This document shows positions 6,964 to 16,189 of a DNA stretch of 64,000 nt, one piece after another. Source of the stretch: JAZDCZ01 sp046757925 (lineage in GTDB: Bacteria; Gemmatimonadota; Gemmatimonadetes; Gemmatimonadales; GWC2-71-9). The stretch spans positions 1 through 64,000 of the forward strand of contig JBHHZE010000009.1 in assembly GCA_046757925.1 (NCBI GenBank), given 5' to 3'. The stretch's first letter is position 1, and each line of letters opens with the position of its first letter. The translations under genes were made by a program, and so were the position numbers. The notes beneath the pieces are model-generated. The model ran no database searches, was not told the origin of the DNA, and worked only from the letters and a program-made list of their open reading frames with translations.

Positions 6964-8385
6964 TCACCGAAAGAAAATCTTGAGATTACGCTCTGGTACC
7001 GCTTTAGTAATCCTCGACACCACTACAAAAAGAATCAGACTCGTCGCGACACCCACCTCGACAGCATCAATGCCATGGGACGCAAAGCTCGCCTGCCCGG
7101 TGAACTCCCATATGAGACACGCCAAGAAGCCGCCGAACATGGCCGACACCGCGCCCGCCGCGGTGCCACGCCGCCAGTTCAAGCCGATCACCACCGGCAC
7201 GAAGAAGAAGCTGGCAATGAACTTGGTCTGCTCGACTACGATCGTCTGCACGTCACCGTATTTCTGGAGCGCGAAGTAAACCGGTATCAATGCCAACAGT
7301 ACGATGCTGATGCGGTTTGCCGTCACTAGTTCACGTTGGCTGGACTTGGGCCGCACGAACTTGCCGTACAAATCGTGGGCCACCGATGCGCCCGTTACCA
7401 ACAGAACCGAGTTGACGGTGGACATTATTGCGCTCACCATCGCCACGATCAGCAACGCACCCACCAACGGCGGCAACACCTCGAACGCCATGATCGAGCT
7501 TGCCTGGTCAGCCGAGCCAAGGTTCGGGAAGAGAACCCGCGTCAACATGCCGATGAACATCACACTCACTCCAATGATGAACTGAAAACCGATCGAGATG
7601 CCGATGGCCTGCTTGACCGTGCGCTCGTCCCGCATCGAGTAGTACCGAGTCATCTCATACGGCGCCGCGGCAATCGAGAAACCAAAGCTGATGGCAAACG
7701 CGGCCAGCTCCTTGGGGCCGTAATACCAACCCAACAATCTGGCGTCGAGTGACTTCAAGAACTGCATCGACTGGCCCAAGCCACCGGCGTGGCTCAGCAA
7801 CACGGGAATCGCTATTGCCAACCCGGCGACCATGATCAGGGTCTGCATGAACTCGATGTACGAACTGCTTCTGACGCCCCCCAGCAAGGTGTAAAGCGCG
7901 GTACTGCCCACCAGAATGAGCATTGCTGTCAGTGGTTTGATACCAAAGATCGCTAGCGCGATCTCGCCACTGGCCTGGAATTGTGCTACGAGGTAAATCG
8001 TGTACGACACCACAATCAGTATCGCCGCAACCACGCGCGCCTTTTCACTCCCGAATCGCGCGGCGATATAGTCGGGTACGGTGAGGGCACCGAATCGCCT
8101 CAGTTTGGGCGCCACAAAGAAGGCCGACACGAGCCAACCGGACCACACACCGAACCAGATGTACCACCAGGACACGCCCGTCAGGTAATGTCGGCCGATA
8201 GTACCCACCACCGTACCCGCACTCATCTGAGTGGCCGCGAGCACGGCACCGCCCACAAACGGCCCGATCGAACGCCCCGCCGCGATGAAGTCGTCTTCGG
8301 TCTTGGTCTTGAACGAACTCCACACTGCGATGCCCAACACGAGTGTCATGTAGACCACGAGAACGACGCCGAGCGTGAGACCCAT
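6964..8385 (-). CDS. Sodium:solute symporter (SSS family)
   Basis: A 473-residue membrane transporter of the SSS (SLC5-type, PF00474) family, expected to take up a small solute with sodium at the inner membrane. About 13 hydrophobic segments are visible. Recognisable family stretches are TKTEDDFIAAGRSIGPFVGG, AATQMSAGTVVGTIG, the helix TALYTLLGGVRSSSYIEFMQ and MVSAIMSTVNSVLLVTGASV. The substrate cannot be deduced; relatives carry proline, pantothenate, sugars or carboxylates. It lies 7 bases after the stop of the upstream C-terminally anchored protein and follows an M28-type gene, suggesting an operon in which hydrolysis and uptake could be linked. That link is inference. Confidence 0.9.
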   Translation of the reverse strand: MGLTLGVVLVVYMTLVLGIAVWSSFKTKTEDDFIAAGRSIGPFVGGAVLAATQMSAGTVVGTIGRHYLTGVSWWYIWFGVWSGWLVSAFFVAPKLRRFGALTVPDYIAARFGSEKARVVAAILIVVSYTIYLVAQFQASGEIALAIFGIKPLTAMLILVGSTALYTLLGGVRSSSYIEFMQTLIMVAGLAIAIPVLLSHAGGLGQSMQFLKSLDARLLGWYYGPKELAAFAISFGFSIAAAPYEMTRYYSMRDERTVKQAIGISIGFQFIIGVSVMFIGMLTRVLFPNLGSADQASSIMAFEVLPPLVGALLIVAMVSAIMSTVNSVLLVTGASVAHDLYGKFVRPKSSQRELVTANRISIVLLALIPVYFALQKYGDVQTIVVEQTKFIASFFFVPVVIGLNWRRGTAAGAVSAMFGGFLACLIWEFTGQASFASHGIDAVEVGVATSLILFVVVSRITKAVPERNLKIFFR

Positions 8386-8391
8386 GGGCGT

Positions 8392-9012
8392 CTATTGTCC
8401 TGACACCGGGCGCAGTGCTCTCACCGCTCGTTGTCGCAACAGCCAGAGGACGGACGACAGCAAGACCAACAGAGCTACCGATGCGTCGGCCAGCCGGTTG
8501 GTGCTCCATTCACCTTCTGCAACGGGCAGTCGCACAACGCTCGGCACGTTCTCCAGCGTTGCCGATACTACACCACTGGGTTCTCGTGTCAGTCTAGGAA
8601 ACGCGTCACCTATTGCTGCGTCTGACGGGACTCCGCGCACTCTTATCACAACCGTGCTCCTAGCGGGATCGGTTGGTGCAGCGGGATTGAGTATGGGAAT
8701 CCGTTCGAGGTTGCCCGACACTTCGTACCGCACGCTCACCGTGCGACCGCCCGAACTGGACGGCATAACCGTAAACTCGTAAGCACCGGCCTGGGCTTGC
8801 ACCCCGACGATCGTACTGTCCGTGGGCATCCCCTCCAACCGGACGTGCTGGCCCTGCAACTTGATGAGAACGAAACGGATGGGCAGGTTGGAGTCGACGA
8901 TCCGGTAGCGGGCCTCGACCACCGCAGACCGTTCGGCCAGCTCGATCGATATATCAGACGATTCGAGCCGGCCTTGAACGACCGCGACCGCGCCGGCCAG
9001 GAGCCAAAGCAC
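8392..9012 (-). CDS. Exported protein with C-terminal membrane anchor, unknown function
   Basis: A 206-residue protein starting with GTG at 9012, which overlaps the TAG stop of the upstream peptidase gene by one base (TAGTG). An N-terminal hydrophobic segment (LLAGAVAVVQG) is a probable signal peptide. The middle is predicted beta-rich (residues 20-165, with VEARYRIV, FVLIKLQGQHVRLEGMP, VSVRYEVSGNLERIPIL). A transmembrane helix (ASVALLVLLSSVLWLL) is followed by an Arg-rich cytoplasmic tail. The bulk should lie in the periplasm on a C-terminal anchor. No family is recognised. Coupling suggests it works with the M28-type protein or the symporter. Confidence 0.7.
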   Translation of the reverse strand: MLWLLAGAVAVVQGRLESSDISIELAERSAVVEARYRIVDSNLPIRFVLIKLQGQHVRLEGMPTDSTIVGVQAQAGAYEFTVMPSSSGGRTVSVRYEVSGNLERIPILNPAAPTDPARSTVVIRVRGVPSDAAIGDAFPRLTREPSGVVSATLENVPSVVRLPVAEGEWSTNRLADASVALLVLLSSVLWLLRQRAVRALRPVSGQ

Positions 9013-10775
9013 TAGATGTAACGCACCACCATCTGCCGAGCGGTGTAGAGCACGTCGGCCACCTCGTTTATGTAACGCCTGAGTCCTGCCTGTAAGAACG
9101 GGAGCATGTCGGGCGTATTCTTAGAACACGTTTCCAAACGAGTTATTCCCTCGAGCTTGGGGACCGTCCCCAGCGATAGAGCGGGATCGTGCTGGAAACG
9201 TGAACCGCGCGCATAGTTGAGTGGGACCAATAGCCGGGCCAGTTCTTTCAGTAGCTCATTCACGGAGTCGCGTTCAGAATCAGACAGATCTGAGTCGATT
9301 GTTCTGTAGAGATCGTCCAGCGTGCCCTGAAGGCCGATGAGTTCTTCCTTTATGCTGGAGAGATCTACCAAGCCCTTAGCTTGCCGTTCGTAATCTCCTA
9401 TCGCATCGGCGAGTTCGCGAACGGCGTTCCGGTAGTCAAAGGGCAGCACCCCGGCGTTCAGAACGCGCGCGATCGCCGTCACGTAAACCGACAAGTCCTG
9501 TTCCAGATACCGGCGATCGGCGACATCGAGCTGGTCGTCTTCAGTGTGCCACGCGATGTTGCCGCCGCAACCTCCCACCGGATAGAATCCCAACTCGTCC
9601 CGTGTCTCTTGGGGGATGTTGGACAACAGCATGAAAAACGAAGTGAGACCCACCTGATTGAACGAGTAATCACCCGCGCGAATGGGCCGCCTCCGTCCCG
9701 CATCCAACCCCGTGCGATCTTTTATGGCACCGAGGCACAGCTCGTTGGCCTCGGCCATCCACATTACGTCTTCGTACGCACTCGCTTTCCAACAACCGGG
9801 CGAATCGATGTTGACGGTAGCCACGCAGCGCTTACGCAGCTCGAGTCCGAACTCGTCGGCGTACCACGTCGATCCGGCATAGCGCCCCATCGAGTGTCCC
9901 GGCCACCACGCTACCTTGAGGGTGCGACGCAATCCTTCCCGATGCGCGTGAAAGATCCGTGCCAACTCCAACAGCGTAGCGTCACCCACCGCGTTGTCAC
10001 CTATCCCCACGTCCCAACTGTCGTAGTGCCCGTGCACCAAGAGAAAGTCGTCCGACTCGCCACGAATGGTGGCCACCGGGATCTTACACTTATACCATCC
10101 TTCCTCGAGCGACACCCGCAGCGTGAGATCCCGGTTGCCGTCCGACAACAGCGCCTTGAGTTCCTCGCCATCGGCCTGGTTCACCGCCACCACGGGGGTC
10201 TCGGGTTTCTGATCCAGGTTCTCATCGGTCGGCATCCCCCAGATGGGAGTGCAAATCCCCCAGTGGATGTTCTTGCCGGGATTGACATAGATTTGCCCCA
10301 CTGCACCGGCACGCTCGAATCGCTGAACCGAACCGGGCATGGCATATCCGTCCGTGACGACGATCTTGCCGCGGGCAGCCTCGTCCGTGCTGTCTTGCCG
10401 CGTTTCAAACAGTTCGTCGATATCCTCTATGGCTGGTGTGCCCAGGTAAACAGCCTCCGCCGTGAACCCACCCGAATCTGTGGGTACCGCGAAGGCGGGT
10501 GGCTTGGCCCGATATTCTTTAGCATGAGCCCCTGGTACAACTACCGACGACTTGCGCGGAAGTGACAAGTACAGTTCAGGCTCGTACACGACGTACTCGA
10601 CACCCAATCGCTTCAATTGGTCGACTATGTACTGCGCCGCAGCGTGTTCGTCGGGCATACCCGACTCGCGCTTCAGCTCGGCAAATCGTTCTATTAACTG
10701 CCAGCCGAGATCGACAGAAACATCAGCTAGTAGATCGGATTCCAGTTTCACTATCGGACTGCCTGTAGCGGTCAT
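9012..10775 (-). CDS. M28-family-like metallopeptidase with altered active-site motif
   Basis: A 587-residue protein without a signal peptide. Residues 1-65 are helical, 90-225 resemble a PA-type inserted domain, and 235-430 are the M28 zinc-peptidase core. Zinc-site residues visible are H250 and D252 (HGHYDSWD), D260 (GDNAVGD) and His in IAWHTEDDQLD. Where M28 enzymes carry the Glu-Glu pair (WGGEExGLLGS type), this protein has WWPGHSMGRYAGS (291-302): His and Ser replace the catalytic and metal-binding Glu. It may be a divergent subfamily with different chemistry, or a binding protein. A helical C-terminal domain (about 440-587) follows. Divergent from the GH38-like gene at 10961. Confidence 0.8.
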   Translation of the reverse strand: MTATGSPIVKLESDLLADVSVDLGWQLIERFAELKRESGMPDEHAAAQYIVDQLKRLGVEYVVYEPELYLSLPRKSSVVVPGAHAKEYRAKPPAFAVPTDSGGFTAEAVYLGTPAIEDIDELFETRQDSTDEAARGKIVVTDGYAMPGSVQRFERAGAVGQIYVNPGKNIHWGICTPIWGMPTDENLDQKPETPVVAVNQADGEELKALLSDGNRDLTLRVSLEEGWYKCKIPVATIRGESDDFLLVHGHYDSWDVGIGDNAVGDATLLELARIFHAHREGLRRTLKVAWWPGHSMGRYAGSTWYADEFGLELRKRCVATVNIDSPGCWKASAYEDVMWMAEANELCLGAIKDRTGLDAGRRRPIRAGDYSFNQVGLTSFFMLLSNIPQETRDELGFYPVGGCGGNIAWHTEDDQLDVADRRYLEQDLSVYVTAIARVLNAGVLPFDYRNAVRELADAIGDYERQAKGLVDLSSIKEELIGLQGTLDDLYRTIDSDLSDSERDSVNELLKELARLLVPLNYARGSRFQHDPALSLGTVPKLEGITRLETCSKNTPDMLPFLQAGLRRYINEVADVLYTARQMVVRYI

Positions 10776-10870
10776 GCTCGCCTCTCACAGTTATGGACCA
10801 TGATGCCTACCAATCTTCCCGTCGCGGCACCGTTGGGCAAGTGGTATCCGGCAGCTATCCGGTTCGAGCT

Positions 10871-10898
10871 TTGCAGGATCATGAGCACGGCGTATAGA
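10871..10898 (+). promoter_or_regulatory. Putative promoter for the GH38-like gene
   Basis: TTGCAG (10871-10876) and TATAGA (10893-10898) are 16 bases apart in the 185-bp divergent gap, placing a start of transcription near 10905, about 55 bases before the ATG. No clear match was found for the oppositely oriented M28-type gene. Confidence 0.4.
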
Positions 10899-10960
10899 TT
10901 ACCCTTCATGCACCGGCCGATTCACACTTCTTTCCGTGCGTCACTCAAAGCTAGATACTC

Positions 10961-13246
10961 ATGACCGATCGACGCCGTTTTCTCTCGGCATTGAGCGCTC
11001 TTGGCGCTGCCGCATTGACGTCGGCCCATCGTACACTGGCGTCCGATACTCCCCGAGTCGATGCCACGACCACGATATTTTTTGCGCAGCCCTATGGTTC
11101 CAAGAACCTCGTGCGCTTTCAGATCCACAACATCGACGCCCCGGCCGGCCGGCTCCGGGTTTACAATGGAAGTCGCAAGCTGCTGGGCACCGCCGGCGTT
11201 CTTCGCAAGAGCGAAGCGCTGTACGGTGAACTCTGGCTCCGGGTCGACAAGCCTACCAATGTCATATCAGAACTCGAAGCTCCGGGACTGAGAGCGCCTC
11301 TTCGGACAACGCATCGCTTGGTTCCCCATCGCAGATGGACACTCAATCTTCTCGTGGCGGTGGATGCCGTCTCACTGACGCGTGAGTTCGAGCAGCTTCC
11401 GCCGGTCCACCAAGCCGTACAGGCAATCAGATATCGCAAGGCCCATGTGCGGGTGAATCCATTCCCCACTTCAGTCGATCTCGATCACCTGGATCACGTT
11501 CCATTCCTGAGAATGGCGGTTCCTGCAATGGAAATCGAGCGACGGTACGGCATCCCCGTGAGTACCGTGACGATCGTGCAGGATCGATCTGACATATCGA
11601 CAACGAGTGCGATGGCGCTGGTGGGGTCCGGCGTTCGAATCGTGGCGCTGGTACAAGCTGGAGGTGACCCGTCGCAGGTCTGGGAGGTGACCGGTGGAGG
11701 CAAGCTCCTCGTTGTGACCGTGCCCGCAGGAGGAACGCCGAGTGATTTGCGATTCGGAGTGTCATACGATGAAATGAGAAGTTCAGTAGAGCGATGGCTC
11801 ACCACCTCGCCGCTCTTTCTCTCGCCCGCGTACGGAGCGGACATAGCCTACGTTTTGGCAACGACTCCAGAGGAAGCATTTGGACAGATACCGGGAGCCG
11901 TTACCGAATGGAACGCTCGAGTTGCATATCCCAAGATAGTAATCGGCGACACTGCGGCGCTTACCGAGCGTGCCGAACGTCGAGTTGCCGCTGTACCGGT
12001 GCCCAAACACCGAAATGGTACTGCGAGAGATTTCGACGCTACAGAGCTCAAGTCGATTGCAAATCTCAGAGCCCGAGCTCAGGTGGACCTCGTCGAAGCG
12101 ACGATGACGGCAGTGGGTGGAGTTGGTAACATCGCATCGCGGATCCAAACGATGGTTCCCGGTACCGTGGTGTTCAACCCGGCACCGTATACGCGGTCGG
12201 GCCTGGTTCGCATGACCGACGGAACCGATCGGATTGCGACCGACGTACCGGGGCTCGGATATGCGTACTTCATGGACACCGCCGAGGACAAGAGCCGTTG
12301 GAAAAACCAGAATCCAACAAGCTGGCTAGAGGGGAAAACCCTGGCGCTCAGGATCGACGCGAGTACCGGTGCGATCGCCTCCTTGATAAACAAAGTCGAC
12401 GGGCGGGAGTTGGTGCGACAGGACTCAATCGGTTTGAACGCGATGGAGGCGTCTCGGCTCGAGCGAATGTCTTACGTGCGACTGCCCGGTGCCGCCGCGC
12501 GCATTGAACTCCACCGTTGGTCGCCCTTGCATGGCTCTCTCACGACGACTATTACGCTGTACGATGACCTACCGTGGCTCGATCTCGCCAACGACGCCAA
12601 GGGATCGGGATCGCACCAGCTGCAATATCACTTCGCGTTTGCGCTCAGAGATCCCCGCGTCGCGTGGGAGATTCCAGCAGGCTCGGATGACGGGGCGGCG
12701 CCGGTAGATCGATTCGAACACCTGCGGTGGATAAGTTTGTTGGACGACGTGACACACTTGTTGTTCCGGGGACTGACGGCACCTATCGCGTCTGTCTCCT
12801 CAGAGGGGACACTAACGAGCCACGCGACAATCGGACTCTCACGTTACCGGATATTGGTGGCCACACCCTACTCTCCTGCTGACACTCCGTGGGTGTTCGG
12901 CTGGGAAGCGGAACCGTTCATGACGGCACGCGTTCTAGAGAATAGGGCTGGGGAACTCCCCACGTTCGGGGCGTTTTTCTCGGTAGATCAAAACGGCGCC
13001 GCCGTCTTGGGGCTCAAGCCGGCCGATGACGGCGATGGTGTGATACTCTTCATCCAGGAACTCTTGGGCGTCGACCGCGAGATCGCACTTGGACAAGGGA
13101 TTCTCAGGTTCCGCTCGATCCGGACGGTCGACTACCTGGAGCGAGGCCTGAAAGAGCTGGAACCACCACGTGACGGGGTAGCACGAGTGCCGGTTCCTGC
13201 AAACGCCGTGGTAGCGGTGCGGCTCACTGGAGTGGAACAACGGTGA
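10961..13246 (+). CDS. Tat-exported GH38-like protein with degenerate catalytic domain
   Basis: A 761-residue protein. It starts with a twin-arginine signal (DRRRFLSALSALGAAAL), so it is exported folded. The C-terminal half resembles alpha-mannosidase (GH38) beta domains: TGAIASLINKVDGRELV, the HRWSPLHGSL strand region, and FIQELLGVDREIALGQGILR. The stretch ERRYGIPVSTVTIVQDRSDI aligns by eye with the GH38 catalytic region (GIPV...DVPG...W), but I cannot find the usual HxDxGW zinc/nucleophile motif; the corresponding place reads LLVAVDAVSLT. It is probably a catalytically dead relative or a very divergent glycosidase; binding or structural roles are possible. A putative promoter lies 55 bases upstream. 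Confidence 0.65.
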   Translation: MTDRRRFLSALSALGAAALTSAHRTLASDTPRVDATTTIFFAQPYGSKNLVRFQIHNIDAPAGRLRVYNGSRKLLGTAGVLRKSEALYGELWLRVDKPTNVISELEAPGLRAPLRTTHRLVPHRRWTLNLLVAVDAVSLTREFEQLPPVHQAVQAIRYRKAHVRVNPFPTSVDLDHLDHVPFLRMAVPAMEIERRYGIPVSTVTIVQDRSDISTTSAMALVGSGVRIVALVQAGGDPSQVWEVTGGGKLLVVTVPAGGTPSDLRFGVSYDEMRSSVERWLTTSPLFLSPAYGADIAYVLATTPEEAFGQIPGAVTEWNARVAYPKIVIGDTAALTERAERRVAAVPVPKHRNGTARDFDATELKSIANLRARAQVDLVEATMTAVGGVGNIASRIQTMVPGTVVFNPAPYTRSGLVRMTDGTDRIATDVPGLGYAYFMDTAEDKSRWKNQNPTSWLEGKTLALRIDASTGAIASLINKVDGRELVRQDSIGLNAMEASRLERMSYVRLPGAAARIELHRWSPLHGSLTTTITLYDDLPWLDLANDAKGSGSHQLQYHFAFALRDPRVAWEIPAGSDDGAAPVDRFEHLRWISLLDDVTHLLFRGLTAPIASVSSEGTLTSHATIGLSRYRILVATPYSPADTPWVFGWEAEPFMTARVLENRAGELPTFGAFFSVDQNGAAVLGLKPADDGDGVILFIQELLGVDREIALGQGILRFRSIRTVDYLERGLKELEPPRDGVARVPVPANAVVAVRLTGVEQR

Positions 13247-13320
13247 TGCAGATGGGATAGATTGTGTATGGGGAACACCAATCCTTCCCCAGTCATGAAC
13301 TTAGGGACATACTTGGAGAC

Positions 13321-14790
13321 ATGGATTCGAGACCGCAGACATTAGGAGCCCTCAAACAAACCGAATGGGGCGATCCAACACGCTCCACTCGGTCCGTCAA
13401 GGACGAAATGCGTGCCAACCTCATCTGCATGCTGGAGGAGGGACACGAAGTTTTCCCAGGCATAGTGGGTTATGAGGAAACGGCCATTCCACAGATCATC
13501 AATGCGGTCCTTGCCAGGCACAATTTTATTTTGCTCGGCCTTCGAGGGCAGGCCAAGAGCCGGATGCTGCGTGCGTTGATGAATCTCTTGGATCCCGAAC
13601 TGCCAATAGTCGCCGGAAGCGAAGTAAACGACAATCCCTTCAAGCCGCTTTCGAAGTATGGCAGGCAGCTACTCGAAGAGCATGGTGACAACACACCCAT
13701 CGAATGGATATCGCGGGACGCGCGTTACGTTGAGAAACTGGCAACGCCGGACGTAACGGTGGCCGACATCGTCGGAGATGTAGATCCTATCAAGGCGGCC
13801 CGGGGCGGTCATATTCTGTCCGATGAGTTGACCATCCATTTCGGTCTTCTGCCCCGCAGCAACCGCGGCATCTTCGCGATCAACGAGTTACCCGACCTTG
13901 CCGGTAAGATTCAAGTGGCGCTGTTCAACATCATGCAGGAAGGTGATGTCCAAATCAAAGGCTATCCGGTACGCCTACCGCTCGACGTGCTGCTGGTCTT
14001 CTCGGCGAACCCCGAGGACTATACCGCTCGCGGAAAGATCATCACACCACTAAAAGATCGGATCGGTAGCGAAGTTCACACGCATTACCCCGCTGCCCTG
14101 GAACATGGGATGGCAATCACCCGTCAGGAGGCATGGCTCGCGCGGAACGGACGGCCGCTTCATGTGCCCGAGTTCATTGAGGAAATGATCGAACGGATCG
14201 CCTTTGAGGCGCGCATAGACAAGCGCGTCGACCGTCGCTCGGGAGTGAGTCAACGCCTGCCGATCAGCGTGCTGGAGAATGTCGTATCGAACGCCGAACA
14301 GCGTGCAATTAAGGCGAAGGAACGGCGTGTCGTACCACGAGTGTCCGATGTCTACGCGGCGCTCCCGGCCATCACCGGCAAACTAGAGTTGGAGTACGAG
14401 GGTGAGATGCAGGGAGCCGATACAGTAGCCGCCGATATCATCGGCCGAGCTGCAGGCAGCACGTTTGACGCGCGTGCCGGCGGCGTCGACTGCGATGCCA
14501 TAGTCGACTGGTTCGACACCGGCGGCGCGCTCAAGGTCTCACCGAACGAACGCTCCGACATATGCATCCAAGGTTTTTCGGCAGTCAACGGCCTGTTGGA
14601 CGTTGTAAACAATGCCGGTCTCGCCCCGATGAAGGATCCGGCTACGGTGGTGGCCGCTTGTGAACTCGTTCTCGAAGGCTTGGTTGCCCACAAGCGCATC
14701 AGCCGCAGTGAAGAGTTGGGTTACCAGCGCAACCAGCAAAGGCAGTCCCCGCCGTTCGGCCACGGGGGCAGCATTACGCTGGGCGGCTGA
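13321..14790 (+). CDS. MoxR/ChlI-type AAA+ ATPase
   Basis: A 489-residue AAA+ protein of the magnesium-chelatase subunit I/MoxR type. Walker A is GLRGQAKS (73-80) and the Walker B region is IFAINELPDL, with Asn-Glu in place of the more common Asp-Glu. Then come the sensor VFSANPEDYT and an Arg-rich region (KRVDRRSGVSQRLP). Such ATPases act with a VWA-domain partner as metal-insertion or remodelling chaperones. The VWA gene follows after 9 bases, which supports this. The substrate is unknown; no tetrapyrrole genes are nearby. I choose ATG 13321, preceded by GGAG, over an ATG 57 bases upstream. Confidence 0.85.
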   Translation: MDSRPQTLGALKQTEWGDPTRSTRSVKDEMRANLICMLEEGHEVFPGIVGYEETAIPQIINAVLARHNFILLGLRGQAKSRMLRALMNLLDPELPIVAGSEVNDNPFKPLSKYGRQLLEEHGDNTPIEWISRDARYVEKLATPDVTVADIVGDVDPIKAARGGHILSDELTIHFGLLPRSNRGIFAINELPDLAGKIQVALFNIMQEGDVQIKGYPVRLPLDVLLVFSANPEDYTARGKIITPLKDRIGSEVHTHYPAALEHGMAITRQEAWLARNGRPLHVPEFIEEMIERIAFEARIDKRVDRRSGVSQRLPISVLENVVSNAEQRAIKAKERRVVPRVSDVYAALPAITGKLELEYEGEMQGADTVAADIIGRAAGSTFDARAGGVDCDAIVDWFDTGGALKVSPNERSDICIQGFSAVNGLLDVVNNAGLAPMKDPATVVAACELVLEGLVAHKRISRSEELGYQRNQQRQSPPFGHGGSITLGG

Positions 14791-14799
14791 GGTAATCGC

Positions 14800-16095
14800 T
14801 TGCGCTACACGACGTACTCCAAGTACCTCCCGCAACTGCTGGATGCGATCAACCTGGAGCAGCTCCTCGAGGACTTGAGCGATTTCCTACTGCAATCAGG
14901 TTTTGCCGGCGGTCCGTGGTACCATCCGATCTTTGGAAATTTCAACGGCGACGAGCCGGACAGATCGCTAGAGGCACTCAAGCAAGCCATCCTCCAGAAA
15001 CTGATGGAATCAGGTCAACTCACGCCCGAAATGCTGCAGTTGCTACGCGGGGAGTCGAGCGGCGACGAGCAGCTGGATGCCGAATTGCAACAGCAGATCG
15101 CCCAGCTGCTCGACCAGATAATCCAGCGTCTGATCGACGAAGGATACCTCAAGACCAATCAGATACCTCAAGTACCCGGCAGTCACCAGCATGTTGACGG
15201 CATCGACGGGCAGGCACAGAGCGCAGCTCAGCACGTACAGTTCAGCCTGTCGGAAAAAGGAATCGACTTTCTCGGGTATCGCGCGCTCAAACACCTCCTG
15301 GGGACGGTGGGTAAGTCCAGCTTCGGCAGTCACGACACTCCGTATCTCGCCACGGGCATCGAAGCGGATTCCGTCTCCAAACCTTACGAGTTCGGTGACA
15401 CACTCAACTTGGACGTCAACGCTACGCTAACTAACGCGATCGCGCGCGCGGGGCTCCAGGTACCGTTGGACATCGATTATCCCGACCTCATGGTTCACCA
15501 ATCGGAATACCGGTCGAGTGCCGCGACAGTGTTGATGCTCGATTGCTCTCACTCCATGATTCTCTATGGTGAAGACCGCTTCACCCCGGCCAAGAAGGTA
15601 TCCCTAGCCCTCACACACCTGATCCGCACGCAGTTTCCAGGCGACACCATCCGTGTCGTGTTGTTTCACGATACGGCAGAAGAGATCCCGCTTGGCAAAC
15701 TCGCGCATGCACAAGTAGGACCTTACCACACCAACACCGCCGAAGGTCTGAAGCTCGCCCGCCGCATCCTCCTGGCTCAGAAGAAGGACATGCGCCAGAT
15801 AATCATGATCACGGACGGCAAACCCTCGGCGCTGACGCTCCCCGACGGCAGGATTTATATCAACTCGATGGGATTGGACCCGAGAATATTGCGCGAGACT
15901 TACCGCGAGGTGGCCGGTTGCAAACGCTCGGGAATCATGATCAATACTTTCATGCTGGCGCGTGAGCGAGCGCTCGTTGAATTCGTCAAGAAGGTATGTG
16001 AGATTTCTCGTGGCAAGGCCTACTTCACCAACTCGATGACATTGGGTCAATACATCTTGATGGACTTCATGAAGCGGAAAACTCGGCGAGTGTAG
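14800..16095 (+). CDS. VWA-domain protein, partner of the AAA+ ATPase
   Basis: A 431-residue protein with a TTG start at 14800, nine bases after the ATPase gene. Residues 1-150 are helical and acidic. The C-terminal VWA domain (about 240-425) has a complete MIDAS-type motif DCSHSM (D248, S250, S252), a later Thr in HTNTAEGL, and ITDGKPSA. VWA partners of MoxR/ChlI ATPases bind substrate through the metal site and stimulate the ATPase, so this pair likely forms a MoxR-VWA remodelling system. No signal peptide is present, so both act in the cytoplasm. The client is unknown. It is 94 bases before kgd. Confidence 0.85.
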   Translation: MRYTTYSKYLPQLLDAINLEQLLEDLSDFLLQSGFAGGPWYHPIFGNFNGDEPDRSLEALKQAILQKLMESGQLTPEMLQLLRGESSGDEQLDAELQQQIAQLLDQIIQRLIDEGYLKTNQIPQVPGSHQHVDGIDGQAQSAAQHVQFSLSEKGIDFLGYRALKHLLGTVGKSSFGSHDTPYLATGIEADSVSKPYEFGDTLNLDVNATLTNAIARAGLQVPLDIDYPDLMVHQSEYRSSAATVLMLDCSHSMILYGEDRFTPAKKVSLALTHLIRTQFPGDTIRVVLFHDTAEEIPLGKLAHAQVGPYHTNTAEGLKLARRILLAQKKDMRQIIMITDGKPSALTLPDGRIYINSMGLDPRILRETYREVAGCKRSGIMINTFMLARERALVEFVKKVCEISRGKAYFTNSMTLGQYILMDFMKRKTRRV

Positions 16096-16189
16096 AAATA
16101 CCGCAGGTCCGGCAACTCGACTTGTGCGATCGGCCCACATATCTTCCCTCTAGGGTCACCTCCTGGAACCACGACATTCCGAGATCGGC

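Noticed and set aside
9381..10565. 394-codon open frame on the plus strand across the M28-type gene
   Set aside because: It is the antisense shadow of a clearly coding gene; its product is rich in His/Arg/Pro and shows no domain.
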